DNA of 64,000 nucleotides, from assembly GCA_030323305.1 (NCBI GenBank), contig CP106741.1, positions 5,455,501 through 5,519,500 on the forward strand, written 5' to 3'. Origin of the DNA: Paenibacillus sp. CC-CFT747. GTDB taxonomy: Bacteria; Bacillota; Bacilli; Paenibacillales; NBRC-103111. Position 1 is the stretch's first letter, and every line of letters begins with the position of its first letter. The position numbers and the translations under genes were made by a program. Below the pieces are notes generated by a model, which did no database searches, was not told the origin of the DNA, and worked only from the letters and a program-made list of their open reading frames with translations. Of the stretch, positions 38,019-48,596 are shown in pieces.

Positions 38019-40283
38019 AGGACATCACCGCCGTTCCGGTGAATTGACACCGTCCATCCCTAACCTGGCAAGGAAGGATTCCCGTTCGGTTAAGCGATCT
38101 CGCTATTCCAGGCAGGAACCAGAGCTTGATGCTCGATTCTCCCGAGGCTTGGACATAGGTCGCCTGTCCGGCCAAATCCTTGCCCGTGTTAAGCTCGATC
38201 AAAGCCTGCATGCGGCTCATTATCCGGGCGTTCTCGCTGTGAAGGACATAGAAAAGCCGGAGCATTTCTTTGTAATCGACGGTTAAAGACGCAGCCTTCT
38301 TAAGAAGAGGCACGGCTTCCCCGCGGATTACGCGGTTCATATCGCTGACTGCCTCTCCTGCTCCCTGAGCGGCGGCGGCCAGCAGAACCAGCAAGGGGAG
38401 CCTGCTTGCAGGAGCTCCTTTTTCGGGTCGGCCAGAGCTTCCATGGTACGGATGGAGAACAGGAGCATGAACATTTCGGAATAGGCAGCCGAATAGTTGG
38501 AAGCACACGAATTCAGCCCGTACAGAATGTACTCCGCTTCCTGTCGGTCCAGAGGACGGCTGCTGGTCTTGACCGCTTGGTCCGTACGGTAGGTAAACCG
38601 CGTAAGGGCATACTCATTGACGTACAGCTCATCGCGGAAGCCCTCCAAGAGCCACGTCAGCCTCTTGGCCATGGATAAAGCCTGCCTTGCCGATATGTCT
38701 TTCTCGTCAATGGAATAGGTCCCCTCCACCGGACCGATAGCTTCCTCCCGGTTGTAGCTCCAATACTTGAGAGCCAAACCAGCTGTGCCGTTCTCCCCCT
38801 GCTGCTCCAAGGTGTGGTAGTACCCGGTAAAAGGGTCCGAGGTGCCCCAAAGGCCGCATCCTTCCAATGCTTTTCTCGCTTCGCCGAATGCTCCCCTTGT
38901 GATCTTCTTCTGCTCCTCCTTGCTGCCGTTGAGCCGTTTGGCTTCCGCCTTCCGTTTCTCCTCCAACGCTCCCTGGCTGGCTTTGAAGGCGTCCGCCTGG
39001 CTAGCCAGAGCCTCGTTCGCTTGCACGAGACGTTCGTAATCCGCCCCAATGAACAGCAGGGTGCTTTCCCAATTGGTTTTCATCCCGCTGAAGGTCGCCG
39101 TGATTTTGCCGGCTTCCGTTTTGTACAGGGAAAAATAATCGTCGTTGCGAACCGGCACCGAGCTGTAAATATCCAGAACGGGGCAGGGAGATGCCGGGCA
39201 TGCCGTTTCCTGCACGAGTCTCGCTTTCTCCCCACGCAGCTCATCGTTAGCCTTCTGGGCTTCCATAAGCTTCTCGGCAAGCCGGTCATATTCCCCCGTC
39301 ATTTGCTCATAGTCCAAACGAATCTCCCCTCTGGAGGTTTGCAGGAGAGCGGCATAGTTCAACAGGTTCTCCAATAATTTCTGGAGCTCGACTTTCTTGG
39401 CCGTAAACTCCGTTATCTCCGTCTGGACTTGCTCGATATTCACTTCTACCGATTGAATGGAGGCGGAGATCTCCTCAATCCGGGAGGCATTTTCTTTAGC
39501 TTCGGCAGCCCACTCCTTTAGAGAGGCATGCGAGCTCTCCAAGGACCGGCTAAGCTCCTGCAGGGTCTCCCCTGCCCTTTTCAGCTCCTGTTCGGTATCC
39601 AGAATGGACTGCCTTACTTCCTCCACGGTATGCAGACCGATCAGGCCAGCGAGCCGGTAAAGCTCCGACAGCCTGCCCGCATATTTTCCGTTCGCGGCCT
39701 TAGCCGTCCCTAACAGGACGATTGCCTGATCCCATGCCTGATCCAACGCTTCGTCGACGGCATCGGCTTTTGCCTGCAGCTTGGCGGCGTTCTCCGAGAA
39801 ATCGGAAGCCGCGGCAAGATTTTTGTCCACTCCGTTCTTTTTAAACTTGTCGACAAATTCCAGACCGAATTCCACGGGTGCCCGGTATTTCATATCCTGC
39901 AGCACCTGTGACCGGAACACTTCCTGGTTGGCCAGCGTGTACAGGTCTTTCACCCGGTAGCCTTCCCCGTCCGAGGCTTTATTGCCGAGATAAGAGAAGG
40001 TGTCAGCTGGGGTTGACAGATTATTATGGAAAACCTCGGTAAACAAAGCCAGCATAGCCTCCTGGTCCCGGTCTCTTCCGAACAGGCCGTACGGTCTTAA
40101 CGAAGAATCATATTCCGATAGGAGAGAACGCGCCCCGGCCTTAACGGCCGTCTCCGTCTCCCTTTCCGCCAGCTTAATACGGATCAAATCGATCAATACG
40201 GCGTGGAAGAAGAAGACCGGCACCAGAATCATGATCAAATAAACCGAAACGGATCCTTTAGAGCAGAGCCAAAAGCGACGCAA
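38014..40283 (-). CDS. Large TadG-like/DUF5702 protein (one-base frameshift)
   Basis: About 756 residues. The N-terminus has a single membrane segment (GSVSVYLIMILVPVFFFHAVLIDLIRI) after a short positive head. It is followed by an extracellular region with a long coiled coil between about residues 220 and 340 (LKEWAAEAKENASRIEEISASIQSVEVNIEQ). Two cysteine pairs lie in ETACPASPCPVL and SCASNY. The layout fits DUF5702-type proteins of Firmicutes Tad loci. One base is lost in GGGG 38395-38398, restoring LQAGSPLLVLLAAAAQGAG, a likely C-terminal helix. TTG start with a perfect AAGGAGGT. Confidence 0.68.
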
Positions 40284-40294
40284 GATGTACCTCC

Positions 40295-41301
40295 TTAATT
40301 ATGAATAACGACCAGGATCCCGTTTCTTTCCAGCTCCTGCCGGAGGCCGGGAGATAAGGCAACCGTACCTTTTCGGGCATGCCGGAAGAAATGCCAGACC
40401 GCCCCTTTGATGAGTCCCCGTCTGATGAGCTCTACGTCTTTCTGGATCTGCTGGCGGGCATCCGCTTCGTTGACGGTGTATTTGGCTTCGTGGGCGATGC
40501 CGTCCCCATCCAAGGCATCGATCTTACGGCTCTGTCCCACGGTATCCGTCTCCAGGACCACCGACTTCCCGTTCACCAGACGCCGGATATACTGGCTCGC
40601 TTCCGCCTCGGAGCGGATCACAAGAGCGGGCTTCTCTTCGCCGCTGAGCAGAATATCCTTGGCCGTGCGTCCCGAATCGAAAAATTGCTTCAGGCGGCCG
40701 GAGTATTCGGCCAGCAAATCGACATTGCGGGTAAAGTCAACGGGATCGGTGACATAAGAGATGGCCTCGGCTGAATAGTGATCCCCTTCCGCAAAGGGCT
40801 GGAAGAGATTCCCTTGATGAAAGGACTGCTTTACCCGCGCTTCCACTTTTCTTTCCACCCACTTGTTGGTAAACCTCAGCTCTCCTGTCGCCTCAAGGGG
40901 GAAGATGGAAGCTGCTTTTGCCAATTTCTCAGCCGGGCCGCTTACAGGCGTATCTCCGGAATCCCCCAGTGACCATTCGGTTCCCCCGCTGCCGGTAAGA
41001 CCGAACAGGTCCGTCACACTGTCCCCGAAGGTTCTCCAGTAGAGACCGTCGTCCTCCCCGGAATCGAAGCCCCCGTCTCCCAATCCTTTCGGGAATTGTC
41101 CCAGACATAAGCCGTTCTCTCCGCAGCGGTTTCGGCCGTAAGGGCAAGGGAAGCTTTGCCGTAAGCAAAAAGAGCAAAGCCTACCATCGAGAGGGTGGCC
41201 AGCAGAATCATCGGGTAAACGAACGACGCCTCTATCGTTAGGCTGCCTTCCTCCGACTCGATCCACTTCCTCTTCCCCGACAGCCGGCATCTGCGCTTCA
41301 T
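40295..41301 (-). CDS. TadE-like pilus protein 1 (one-base frameshift)
   Basis: About 335 residues. After a basic head (MKRRCRLSGKRKW) comes ESEEGSLTIEASFVYPMILLATLSMVGFALFAYGKASLALTAE, a class III prepilin-type signal with Glu at position +5. The extracellular part ends VVIHN. One base is missing in the GGG at 41092-41094; restored, the frame reads WDNSPKGLGDGGFDSGED. An insert with GKSVVLETDTVGQSRKIDALDGDGIAHEAKYTV is unlike classical TadE, which is much shorter. Start at 41301 has only a weak AGAG. Confidence 0.6.
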
Positions 41302-41306
41302 CGCTC

Positions 41307-41537
41307 TTAAGGAGTGGCGGATGCCGATGGCCGGATCGAGCTGCCGTCGATGGTGGTCTGCTGGTTGATCTGCGTATCGGCCCCTTTGAATAAGCCTCCC
41401 ACCCACTTCATGATCCACTCCCGGAACGCGATCGCTACGATGACCACAACAGCCAGAATAAGCAGCATTTCCAGCGTTCCCAGACCATCCTCTTCCTTCC
41501 AGAAAGCCTTGGCTTTTCTTTGTATCGATTTCCACAT
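41307..41537 (-). CDS. Flp-type pilin-like protein
   Basis: The 76-residue protein has a head MWKSIQRKAKAFWKEEDG and then GLGTLEMLLILAVVVIVAIAF, the class III prepilin signal with Gly before the cut and Glu at +5. The short tail (VGGLFKGADTQINQQTTIDG) fits Flp1-type pilins of Gram-positive Tad loci. The start could be the ATG at 41537 or 41546; GAGAGG is 10 bases from the first. Probably the structural subunit, cleaved by the prepilin peptidase downstream. Confidence 0.78.
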   Translation of the reverse strand: MWKSIQRKAKAFWKEEDGLGTLEMLLILAVVVIVAIAFREWIMKWVGGLFKGADTQINQQTTIDGSSIRPSASATP

Positions 41538-41560
41538 ATCCTTCATTCCTCTCAAAATAT

Positions 41561-42363
41561 TTAATGGTTCATGAGCAGAACAGCAGGCGAGGCTACGATG
41601 ACGGTCACGATCAGAAAGATCACGACCATTGGAAAAACCAGCTTGGAGGAAGCCTCCTCCCCCATCGTTTTGGTTAAGGCTTTCCGCCTCTCCCAGAGGG
41701 AACGGGACAGTTCCCGCAAAGCCGTTACGAACTCCTCGCCTCCCCTCTTGTAGTTAAGCAGAAGGGTCGTCGTGAATTGAGAAACCTCTTGAACGGCACA
41801 GCGCCTGCTGAAATCCTCCATGGCCCGCTTCAAGGAAATGTTGTTCGTGAGTTCATTGGCCATCTGCTGAAGCTCCCGATAGAGAGGCGACTCCGTACTT
41901 CCCGCCGCCGTACAGCGGAGCAAAGCTCTCTGAACGGTTTCCCCTGCATTAACCAAGAGCGTAAGCTTATTAAGAAATTCCGGAAGATCCATGATCATGC
42001 TTCTTTTTTGCGCTTGATCTCCCGGTCGAGCTGGCGGTATAACAGCACCGGTGCCAGCAGAGCCGCGAACAAACCGCCTCCGAGGCTTTCTCCCCAAGAT
42101 CCGGAAGCGGCTCCAAGGAGCACGGCTCCGGTAAAACCGAGCAGAAAGGCGGAGGTCATCTTGCGGAGATAGCGCTCGGCATGGGCCGGTGTCATATCCG
42201 CTCCGTAGAGGGCCGACAGCTTTAGCTGGAGATTGAGCATCAAATGCGGGGCTTTCTGAGGCAGCCGGGTTCTTCTTAGGAAAGAGGAAGCGGCAGGATC
42301 CAGCATTCTCCATATCCCGGTTGCCGGGGAAAGAAGTCCCTCTTGATCGGGCAAGTTCGTCAC
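41561..42363 (-). CDS. tadC: TadC-like inner-membrane protein (one-base frameshift)
   Basis: About 267 residues of the type II secretion F family. It has a TM pair (AFLLGFTGAVLLGAASG) then LLVNAGETVQRALLR and NELTNNISLKRAMEDF. The core GGEEFVTALRELSRSLWERRKALTKTMGEEASSKLVFPMVVIF matches TadC. One base lost in T6 42004-42009 restores KRKKRSMIMDLPEF. The start is a GTG at 42363 that overlaps the tadB stop by 4 bases (GTGA). Confidence 0.82.
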
Positions 42364-43232
42364 ACCTTTATATCCATGATTTTGATAATGATCGCCAGAC
42401 AGCCCGCCAGAAGAATGAGGGACAAGGTCATGATGGCCATACCGGAAGCTCCGTCATATAAAGGGGCCATGTAGTCCGGGGAACTCAAGCTCAGCAGAGC
42501 GATAATGGCGAGCGGAGCCGCCCCCAGCACTTTCGCCTCGAATTTCTTTTGAGCAATGAGGACCTGAATCTCCTGCTTGATCTCAACCTTCTCTCCGATC
42601 ATGTTGGAGGTCCGTCTCATCACCTCGATTAAGTTCCCTCCGGATCGCTTGCAAATGACGAACACCTCCGTAAAGCTGCGGATATCGTCCAGGTCGGCCC
42701 GCTCCGAAAGATCCGACAGAGCCTGCTCCACCGTCTCGCCGCGGTCAAGTTTACCGGCAATCCTCCGGAATTCCTTCAAGATCGGCGTCGAAGGGTCCGG
42801 ATAGAGCAGCATAAGATCCTGCAAAACATCCCGGAAAGCATTCTCGACCGACTTTCCGGCGGATAAGGATGTCGCCAAGGAGTACAACGCCTGTTTGAAC
42901 TGTCCGTTCAGCTGCTCCTTTCTTTTGCGAATCATTCCTTTCACTACGATTCTCGGATAAAGCAGGGCCAGGCAAGAGCACATGGCTGCGATAAGGAAGC
43001 TTTTGTAGAACAAGTAGCCGGCTGCGAACAGCAGGCATCCCGCCAGAAGCAGATGGAAGCCCTTCTCTTTGCCCGTCAAGGTATACGTTGAATACCGCTC
43101 CGCCTCCTCCCCTTCTCCCTTTGGTCGGGAGACCGGTGGTTTGAGCGCCAGGTTCTTTCTTCGCTTGTCCAGATGCCCCATCATTAACCACGTTAACAAT
43201 CCTAGAACCGCTGCAACCGCCGCTATCTTCAT
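42360..43232 (-). CDS. tadB: TadB-like inner-membrane protein
   Basis: This intact protein of 290 residues has N-terminal membrane segments (MKIAAVAAVLGLLTWLM and FHLLLAGCLLFAAGYLFYKSFLIAAMCSCLALLY). The F-family domain has FKQALYSLATSLSAGKSVENAFRDV and VICKRSGGNLIEVMRRTSNMI. The C-terminal helices end KIMDIKV. With TadC it forms the membrane platform for the Tad ATPase. It overlaps tadA and tadC by 4 bases each. Confidence 0.86.
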   Translation of the reverse strand: MKIAAVAAVLGLLTWLMMGHLDKRRKNLALKPPVSRPKGEGEEAERYSTYTLTGKEKGFHLLLAGCLLFAAGYLFYKSFLIAAMCSCLALLYPRIVVKGMIRKRKEQLNGQFKQALYSLATSLSAGKSVENAFRDVLQDLMLLYPDPSTPILKEFRRIAGKLDRGETVEQALSDLSERADLDDIRSFTEVFVICKRSGGNLIEVMRRTSNMIGEKVEIKQEIQVLIAQKKFEAKVLGAAPLAIIALLSLSSPDYMAPLYDGASGMAIMTLSLILLAGCLAIIIKIMDIKV

Positions 43233-44448
43233 CCCGCGTCCCTCTCCATCGTATCCAAGCCGGCTTTCTTGGCTTTCTCCGTAGGTAAGATCCGCCGCCC
43301 CGTCGGTACCAGCCGCCCGCCCTCTTCTTCGGAGAAGATATACAAGGGATGAAGCACCACTTCTCCGTTCCGGATTCCCGCCACTTCGTGGATCTCGGTT
43401 ACTTTGCGGGATTTGTCCTTCAGCCGGGACAAATGAATGATAATATCGAGGGCTGATGCAATTTGACTTCTGACCACTGGCAGGGGAAGGTCCGCTCCGC
43501 TCAGCACCATTGTCTCCAGCCGGCTGATCATATCCATGGAGGAGTTAGCGTGACCAGTAGATAAGCTACCGTCATGCCCGGTATTCATCGCCTGCAGCAT
43601 GTCCAACGCTTCCGCCCCCTAACTTCCCCGACGATGATCCGGTTCGGGCGCATTCGTAAAGAGGAGCGGATTAAATCCCGGATGGTGATCTCCCCTTTGC
43701 CTTCGGTATTGGCATTTCGAGTCTCCAGACTAACCAGATTCGGAATGGTATCCATGCGCAGCTCCGCCGAGTCTTCTATGGTGATCACCCGTTCATCCTC
43801 CGGAATGAAGCGGGCCAGCGCATTCAGAAAAGTCGTCTTGCCGGACCCGGTCCCCCCGCCAATGAAAATATTGTAATGAGCCTGCACGAGCCTTCGGAGC
43901 ATCTCGGCTGCCTCCTCCGGAATAGCTCCCAGCCGGATCAGTTCTTCCACCGTGATCGGACGATCCGGAAACTTCCTTATGGTCATGGTTGGACCTTTTA
44001 AGGCGATGGGCGGAAGAACAACGTTCACCCGGGAGCCGTCCGAGAGGCGTGCATCGACAATCGGACTTGCATCATTCACCACGCGGTTTACTTTGGCTAC
44101 AATTGACTGGATGACATCCTCCAGCTTCTCGGCGCTTTCGAAGCGGACGGGAGATCGGCTTACCCTCCCGTTCTGTTCGATGAAGACTTCATCGTGGCGG
44201 TTGATCATCACCTCCGAAATACTCCGGTCCTCCATTAGCGGCTGGAGCACATCGAGTCCCCGGAAGGAATGAAACAGCCGATCGGCGATTCGTTTCTTGG
44301 CGGAAGCGGTCAAAGGCTCACCTCCCGCCCATTCCAACACTTCACTGTCTATCCATTCCTTCAGCTGGTCGTCTCCCACCGAGCCGAACCGGTCCAGCCT
44401 TTCGACCAGATTCCTCCTCATAACGGAAACAAGCTCCTCCTCGTTCAA
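43229..44448 (-). CDS. tadA: TadA/CpaF-family ATPase (one-base frameshift)
   Basis: About 406 residues. It has the N-terminal domain with RGLDVLQPLMEDRSISEVMINRHDEVF and the CpaF signature VDARLSDGSRVNVVLPP. Walker A is GGGTGSGKTTFLNAL, Walker B region IIVGEVRGAEALDMLQAMNTGHDGS, with the Asp box ITIEDSAEL. It drives pilus assembly or export. One base is lost in C5 43615-43619. The start is a TTG at 44448 overlapping the tadZ stop (TTGA), GGGGAGG upstream; the GTG at 44487 lacks such a site. Confidence 0.86.
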
Positions 44449-45556
44449 GACGGAGTCGCCTCCCCTCTTCCGTAACGGAGATACCACTGCATAACCTGCT
44501 CGCGAAAAATCGGCTGCTCCTTAAGCTGCTTACTCTCCCGGACTTCCTTCCATTCCGGAACATAAGGGAAATGTCCTCTGATTTCCCAAGGAAGGGAACT
44601 GAAATCGTTCACCAGACGTCCCGTATACCGGTTGAGAATAAAGGATAAGGCGCCGGGCTTCCAACGGGCGGCTTTCTGAAGCTCGGTATAAAGCAGAGCG
44701 GCTTTGTGCAAGTGGTTGCGATCATCCTGAAGCAGCCATAGAATCACATCGCTCTGGGAAAAGGCCGCTTGCACCCGATCCTCCGGGATTGAGTCCAAAT
44801 CCAGCACGACTGCATCATAATCCCCGGTATCTACGATCGCCTCCACCAGCCGGACCGTTTCTTCTTCCCGGACCTCCTTCATTTCCGGAATGTGGGAAAG
44901 GGGAGGCAGAAATTCCACCTTCGTTTCGGGATCGATGCTCTTTAAGGCTAGCAGCTTAGCTGCGGCATGCTCCGGCTGGGCTTTCAGGTAATAAAGCATT
45001 TTGGCAAACCCTCCGCCATCTCCCGTTGACTGAAAGATCAGCTCGGACCCCACCCCTCCAGATTCAAGTAGAAGACTTTGTGGCCCTGCAGCCCTAAGGC
45101 GGCTGCCAGGTTGCAGGCAACCGTCGTCTTGCCGGCTCCCCCAACCGCCGAGTACACGGAAAGGATTCGGGTCCGACTGCGGTTCGCCGTCCTTTCGGTC
45201 CCTTCTTCCGAAAGACTGACATTTTCGGCACCAAGAGCAATCAGCTGGGGAAGGAGCCGGTTCAGCGGCTGGTATTTGTTCAAGGCTTGCCCTAAGGTTG
45301 TTTCACCTTCCAAGTGATGGCAGGCTTCAATCCGCACCCCGTAAGCCGGGTGAGGGGATAGCTCTGCGGCGCAACGGCTGTCGGCGAACAACAGATCCAG
45401 CCTCCCCTGGTTGTTTACATATTGCTCCAACGCCTGCTTCCCCGTAAACTGCTTCACGACCAGACGCTTAGCATAGTCCGAGGAACGGATATAGGACGTC
45501 AACAATCCCATATAGTCCGGATCGGCATCCAGAAGTCCCAGTGTAAGCTTCCTCAT
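44445..45556 (-). CDS. tadZ: TadZ/CpaE-like ATPase (one-base frameshift)
   Basis: About 370 residues. The N-terminal receiver-like domain (LGLLDADPDYMGLLTSYIR) lacks the full phospho-acceptor set. The MinD/ParA-type ATPase domain has a deviant Walker A SAVGGAGKTTVACNLAAALG and VVLDLDSIPEDRV as Walker B-like. It is expected to place the Tad machinery at its cell site. One base is lost in CCCC 45053-45056. GGGAGG precedes the ATG at 45556. It is the first gene of the operon, behind a hairpin leader. Confidence 0.8.
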
Positions 45557-45641
45557 TCATCATCCTCCCGTTGAGTATTACCTGACTATGCAGGTGAACT
45601 TTCCTAAAGAATTCCCTCCTTCTTGTTGACCAGAACGCAAA

Positions 45642-45688
45642 AAGCACCGCCGCAACCATCTCGAACTAAGATGGCCACGACGGTGCTT
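45642..45688 (-). terminator. Leader hairpin with T-run before tadZ, possible attenuator
   Basis: AAGCACCG (+ strand 45642-45649) pairs with CGGTGCTT (45681-45688), and an inner stem pairs CCATCT with AGATGG (45656-45661 with 45669-45674). On the minus strand the T-run TTTTTGCG follows (45643-45639). It lies between promoter 45716-45744 and the tadZ start at 45556, so any transcript of the Tad operon must pass it. It could equally end the kinase transcript, which runs in the same direction. No known riboswitch class was recognised. Confidence 0.6.
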
Positions 45689-45715
45689 CCGCCTGTGGTT
45701 GTTAAGTTAGTTTGT

Positions 45716-45744
45716 AATATAACACACTCATCAAAAGCCTGCAA
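45716..45744 (-). promoter_or_regulatory. Sigma-A promoter for the Tad operon
   Basis: TTGCAG (45744-45739) and TATATT (45721-45716) are separated by 17 bases, about 160 bases before tadZ. Confidence 0.6.
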
Positions 45745-45828
45745 CCCTGTATTTTCCTTTTCGGCGAGGCAACTGCAACTTGTGAAAAAATAAGGCCCGG
45801 TGTGCAGGACTTTCCATATGGATCTCCC

Positions 45829-47459
45829 CTACCGGACAGACAACCACTTGAACAGTCCTGCTCCTTTATGGCTTCCCCTCTCCAGTCGGTCCTTAGGCAA
45901 CAGTTTCTCGAGCATGGGCCGCATAGCCGGAAGCCATGGAGCGGAAGGGCCATAGCTCTCGGGGATTCCCTCCCCCTTCCACTGCCATTCCAAGACCGTT
46001 CCGCCCCGCTCCTCGGGAACCCGGATCAGCGGCTCCCAGGGCAGGGAAGCCAGCCATTCCCTTCGGCGGGGAAACGGCTGGTCCCGGTTAGCCGCAAGCA
46101 CAAGAGCTTTGCCTTCCGCCCTCTGTTCCGCCAGCCTTGCCGCGAAGCTCACGGCTGGAAGGAGAGCCGAGCTTGCCGGGATGAGGCCCGGCCACCACAA
46201 CCACAAGATCGGCTCGATCGCACAGCTCAACAGCCTCCTCATGCTCCCACCCGGTGGATATATCCACAATCGTAATATCCGTTTTGACGGCATGAAGCAG
46301 ACGGTACAGCTTTTCCTTGGACCAGCCGGCCGGAGAGCGGTCCGGATGAAGGGGAACCCACTCCGTCAAGCCCGACCTCCAAGGATTGTGCTCTCCCTCG
46401 GTTCCTTCTTCGACCCGGGTGACAAGCGGCTTATAATCCTTAGGGGCATACCGGTCTCCGTAAAGGAGACTATAGAGCTCCGGCTTAACGGATGCCGATT
46501 CCACCAGGGCATGGGCCACCTTCAGTTGGCGAAGCGTATGGCACAAGGCAAGGCTTATGTAAGTGGAGCCGGCCCCGGGGTATAAGCTCCCGATCGCAAT
46601 GAGCTTACGGGGGATAGAACCGCTGCCTCCGGCGTTACCCTCTCTCTCGGCTTCTGTCTGGTACAGAAGCCGGTCCAAATCCACTTTCAGGTCAAACGCA
46701 GAAGAATACCGGTCTTGGGGATTCTTCTCCAGCAGCCGGTGCACGACTGCGGTTAGCCGTGTGCCTGCCGGCAGCAGGCTTTCCCTCCCCCGCTCCATCC
46801 TTCCTTGTCGTAAGGATGGGCTCCGGTCAGCAGATAGTACATCATTGCTCCTAAAGTGTAGAGGTCGGTCCGGGCATCGGTTTGCTTGTTCTCGAACTGC
46901 TCAGGTGCGGCAAAGCCAATGGTCCCCAACTGGATCGTATCCGAGCTCTGTCCGCTTGAGTAACAACGGGCGATTCCGAAATCGATCAGCCGGACATTGT
47001 CCTGCTCGTCGATCATCATATTGGACGGTTTCAAATCCCGGTAGATCACAGGCGTGGGGGCCAAATTATGTAAATACTGGAACAGCTCGCACAGCTGGGA
47101 AGCATAACGGATGATTTGCCGCTCCGATAGCCTCCCCTTTGATGCTTTTGCAGCAGATCCTCCCCGCTGACATAATCCATGATCAGATAACTGAACCCGT
47201 GGCTGTCGGGAGGAAAGAAGTCGGCAATTTTAGGCAGAAAAGGATGCTCCAGACGAGCCAGAAGCCGGGCCTCCTCCTCGAATCCTTTTAAATTATGGGA
47301 GTGGCGGACCGAAGCCTTTACCGCCCATTTCTTTCCGGGGAGCTTCCTATCCTCCGCGAGAAAAACGGCTCCCATTCCCCCGGTGCCTAAGCGCTTACCG
47401 ATCCGGTATCTCCCCGCCAATAGCTCCCCTTCCTGGATAGGCAGCTTATCGATGATCAA
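45829..47459 (-). CDS. Ser/Thr protein kinase fused to a degenerate MinD-like domain (three indel sites)
   Basis: About 544 residues. The N-terminal kinase domain (1-270) has GTGGMGAVFLA, WAVKAS with Lys48, YRDLKPSN (YRD instead of HRD), LIDFGIAR and GTIGFAAPEQF, all the residues for activity. After an RL-rich linker comes a MinD-like domain: IAIGSLYPGAGSTYISLALCHTLRQ, with DITIVDISTGWEHEEAVELCDRADLVVVVAGPHPGK. Its P-loop lacks the usual Lys. Indels: CCCC 47134-47137, GG near 46799, and near 46163-46170 one extra base or two lost. TTG start. Confidence 0.72.
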
Positions 47460-47542
47460 ATGTTAATTTCCCCTTTTCTCTCCAATTGAGATGGATTATA
47501 GGGGGACGGCGGGCAAAAATCCAGCTTTAATTTACTTAATGC

Positions 47543-47566
47543 TATTAATGGTAAGCATCATTAATA
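47543..47566. repeat. AT-rich inverted repeat between kinase and ilvA genes
   Basis: TATTAATG (47543-47550) and CATTAATA (47559-47566) are perfect inverted arms with an 8-base loop, between the kinase start and the ilvA stop. It may be an operator or a weak terminator. The rest of the gap (47460-47579) shows no other signal. Confidence 0.4.
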
Positions 47567-47579
47567 AGTCAGGACACGT

Positions 47580-48557
47580 TCAGCTGACCAGGTTTCGGGA
47601 TGCCGTTAAGCCGGCCAGCCTTCCCAGGTCAACGTTCCCTCCGCTGACGACAAGGACGGTCTTCCGTCCTTTAAGCGGAAGCCGACCGCTCAGCAGCGCG
47701 GCCAGCGGAGCTGCTCCCGCTCCTTCCACCAGAAGCTTGGAGCGTTCGAGCAGAAGCATCATCGCTTCCGTTAATTCTGCTTCGGAAACGGTGCACATCG
47801 TATCCACCTGCTGCCGGATCATCTCAAAGGGGAGAAGGCCGGGGTTTGCACGCACAAGCCGTCGGCAATGGACCGGGGGCGGGCACGATTATACGCTGGC
47901 CGGCCTGCCACGAAAGGAATCCGGAGGAAGCCTGCTCCGGCTGCACCCCGATGATTTCCACTTCCGGCTTAAGTGTTTTGACCGCAGCCGCAATTCCACT
48001 GATCAAACCGCCTCCTCCGACCGGGACAACAATGGCCTCGACATCCGGAAGGGACTGAAGAATTTCCAAGCCGACCGTTCCCTGCCCGGAGATGATGTCC
48101 TCGTCGTCGAAAGCATGCACAAAGCAGGCTCCTTTCTCCTCGGAAAGCTGCAGCGCATGCCGGTAGGCTTCATCGTAATTCGCCCCGTGCAGCACGACCT
48201 TCGAGCCATACCCCTCCGTGGCCTGTACCTTCGCCGCCGGAGCACCTTCCGGCATAACGATAACGGAGGGAACGCCGAAATGCGCGGCGGCGCAGGCCAC
48301 CCCTTGGGCATGATTTCCCGCCGAAGCGGTGATGAGCCCTTTGGCTCGGGCTTCCGCCGTTAGACGGGCCGCTTTAACGAAGGCTCCTCGAATTTTGAAG
48401 GCGCCTGTCTTTTGCAGATTCTCCAGCTTGAGATACACCTGGCTTTCGCTCATGGCGCTGAACGTGCGGGAAGCCTGGAGCGGCGTCTCGTGAATGATCC
48501 CTTTCAGAAGCCTCTGTGCCTCCACTACCTTCTGGTACGTTACCGTGTAATCCCCAA
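47580..48557 (-). CDS. ilvA: Threonine deaminase, short form without ACT domain (two internal frameshifts, 5' indel likely)
   Basis: About 326 residues. PLP enzyme with TGAFKIRGA (Schiff-base Lys), SAGNHAQGVACAA, VPVGGGGLISGIA and SGGNVDLGRL. The frames join as IVPRPRSIADGLCVQTPGLLPFEMIRQQVD if one base is added near G5 47875-47879 and one in G4 47841-47844. No regulatory ACT domain follows, as in catabolic TdcB-like enzymes. The likely start is a TTG at 48557 with AGGAG eight bases upstream, which needs one further base in C4 48552-48555. An Ile T-box leader lies upstream. Confidence 0.82.
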
Positions 48558-48596
48558 TTGAACCACTCCTGACTTTATCCTTATATTCAAAATAAC

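Noticed and set aside
47580..47855. Separate short gene encoding the C-terminal part of threonine deaminase
   Set aside because: Its sequence is the missing C-terminus of ilvA, joined after restoring two single bases.
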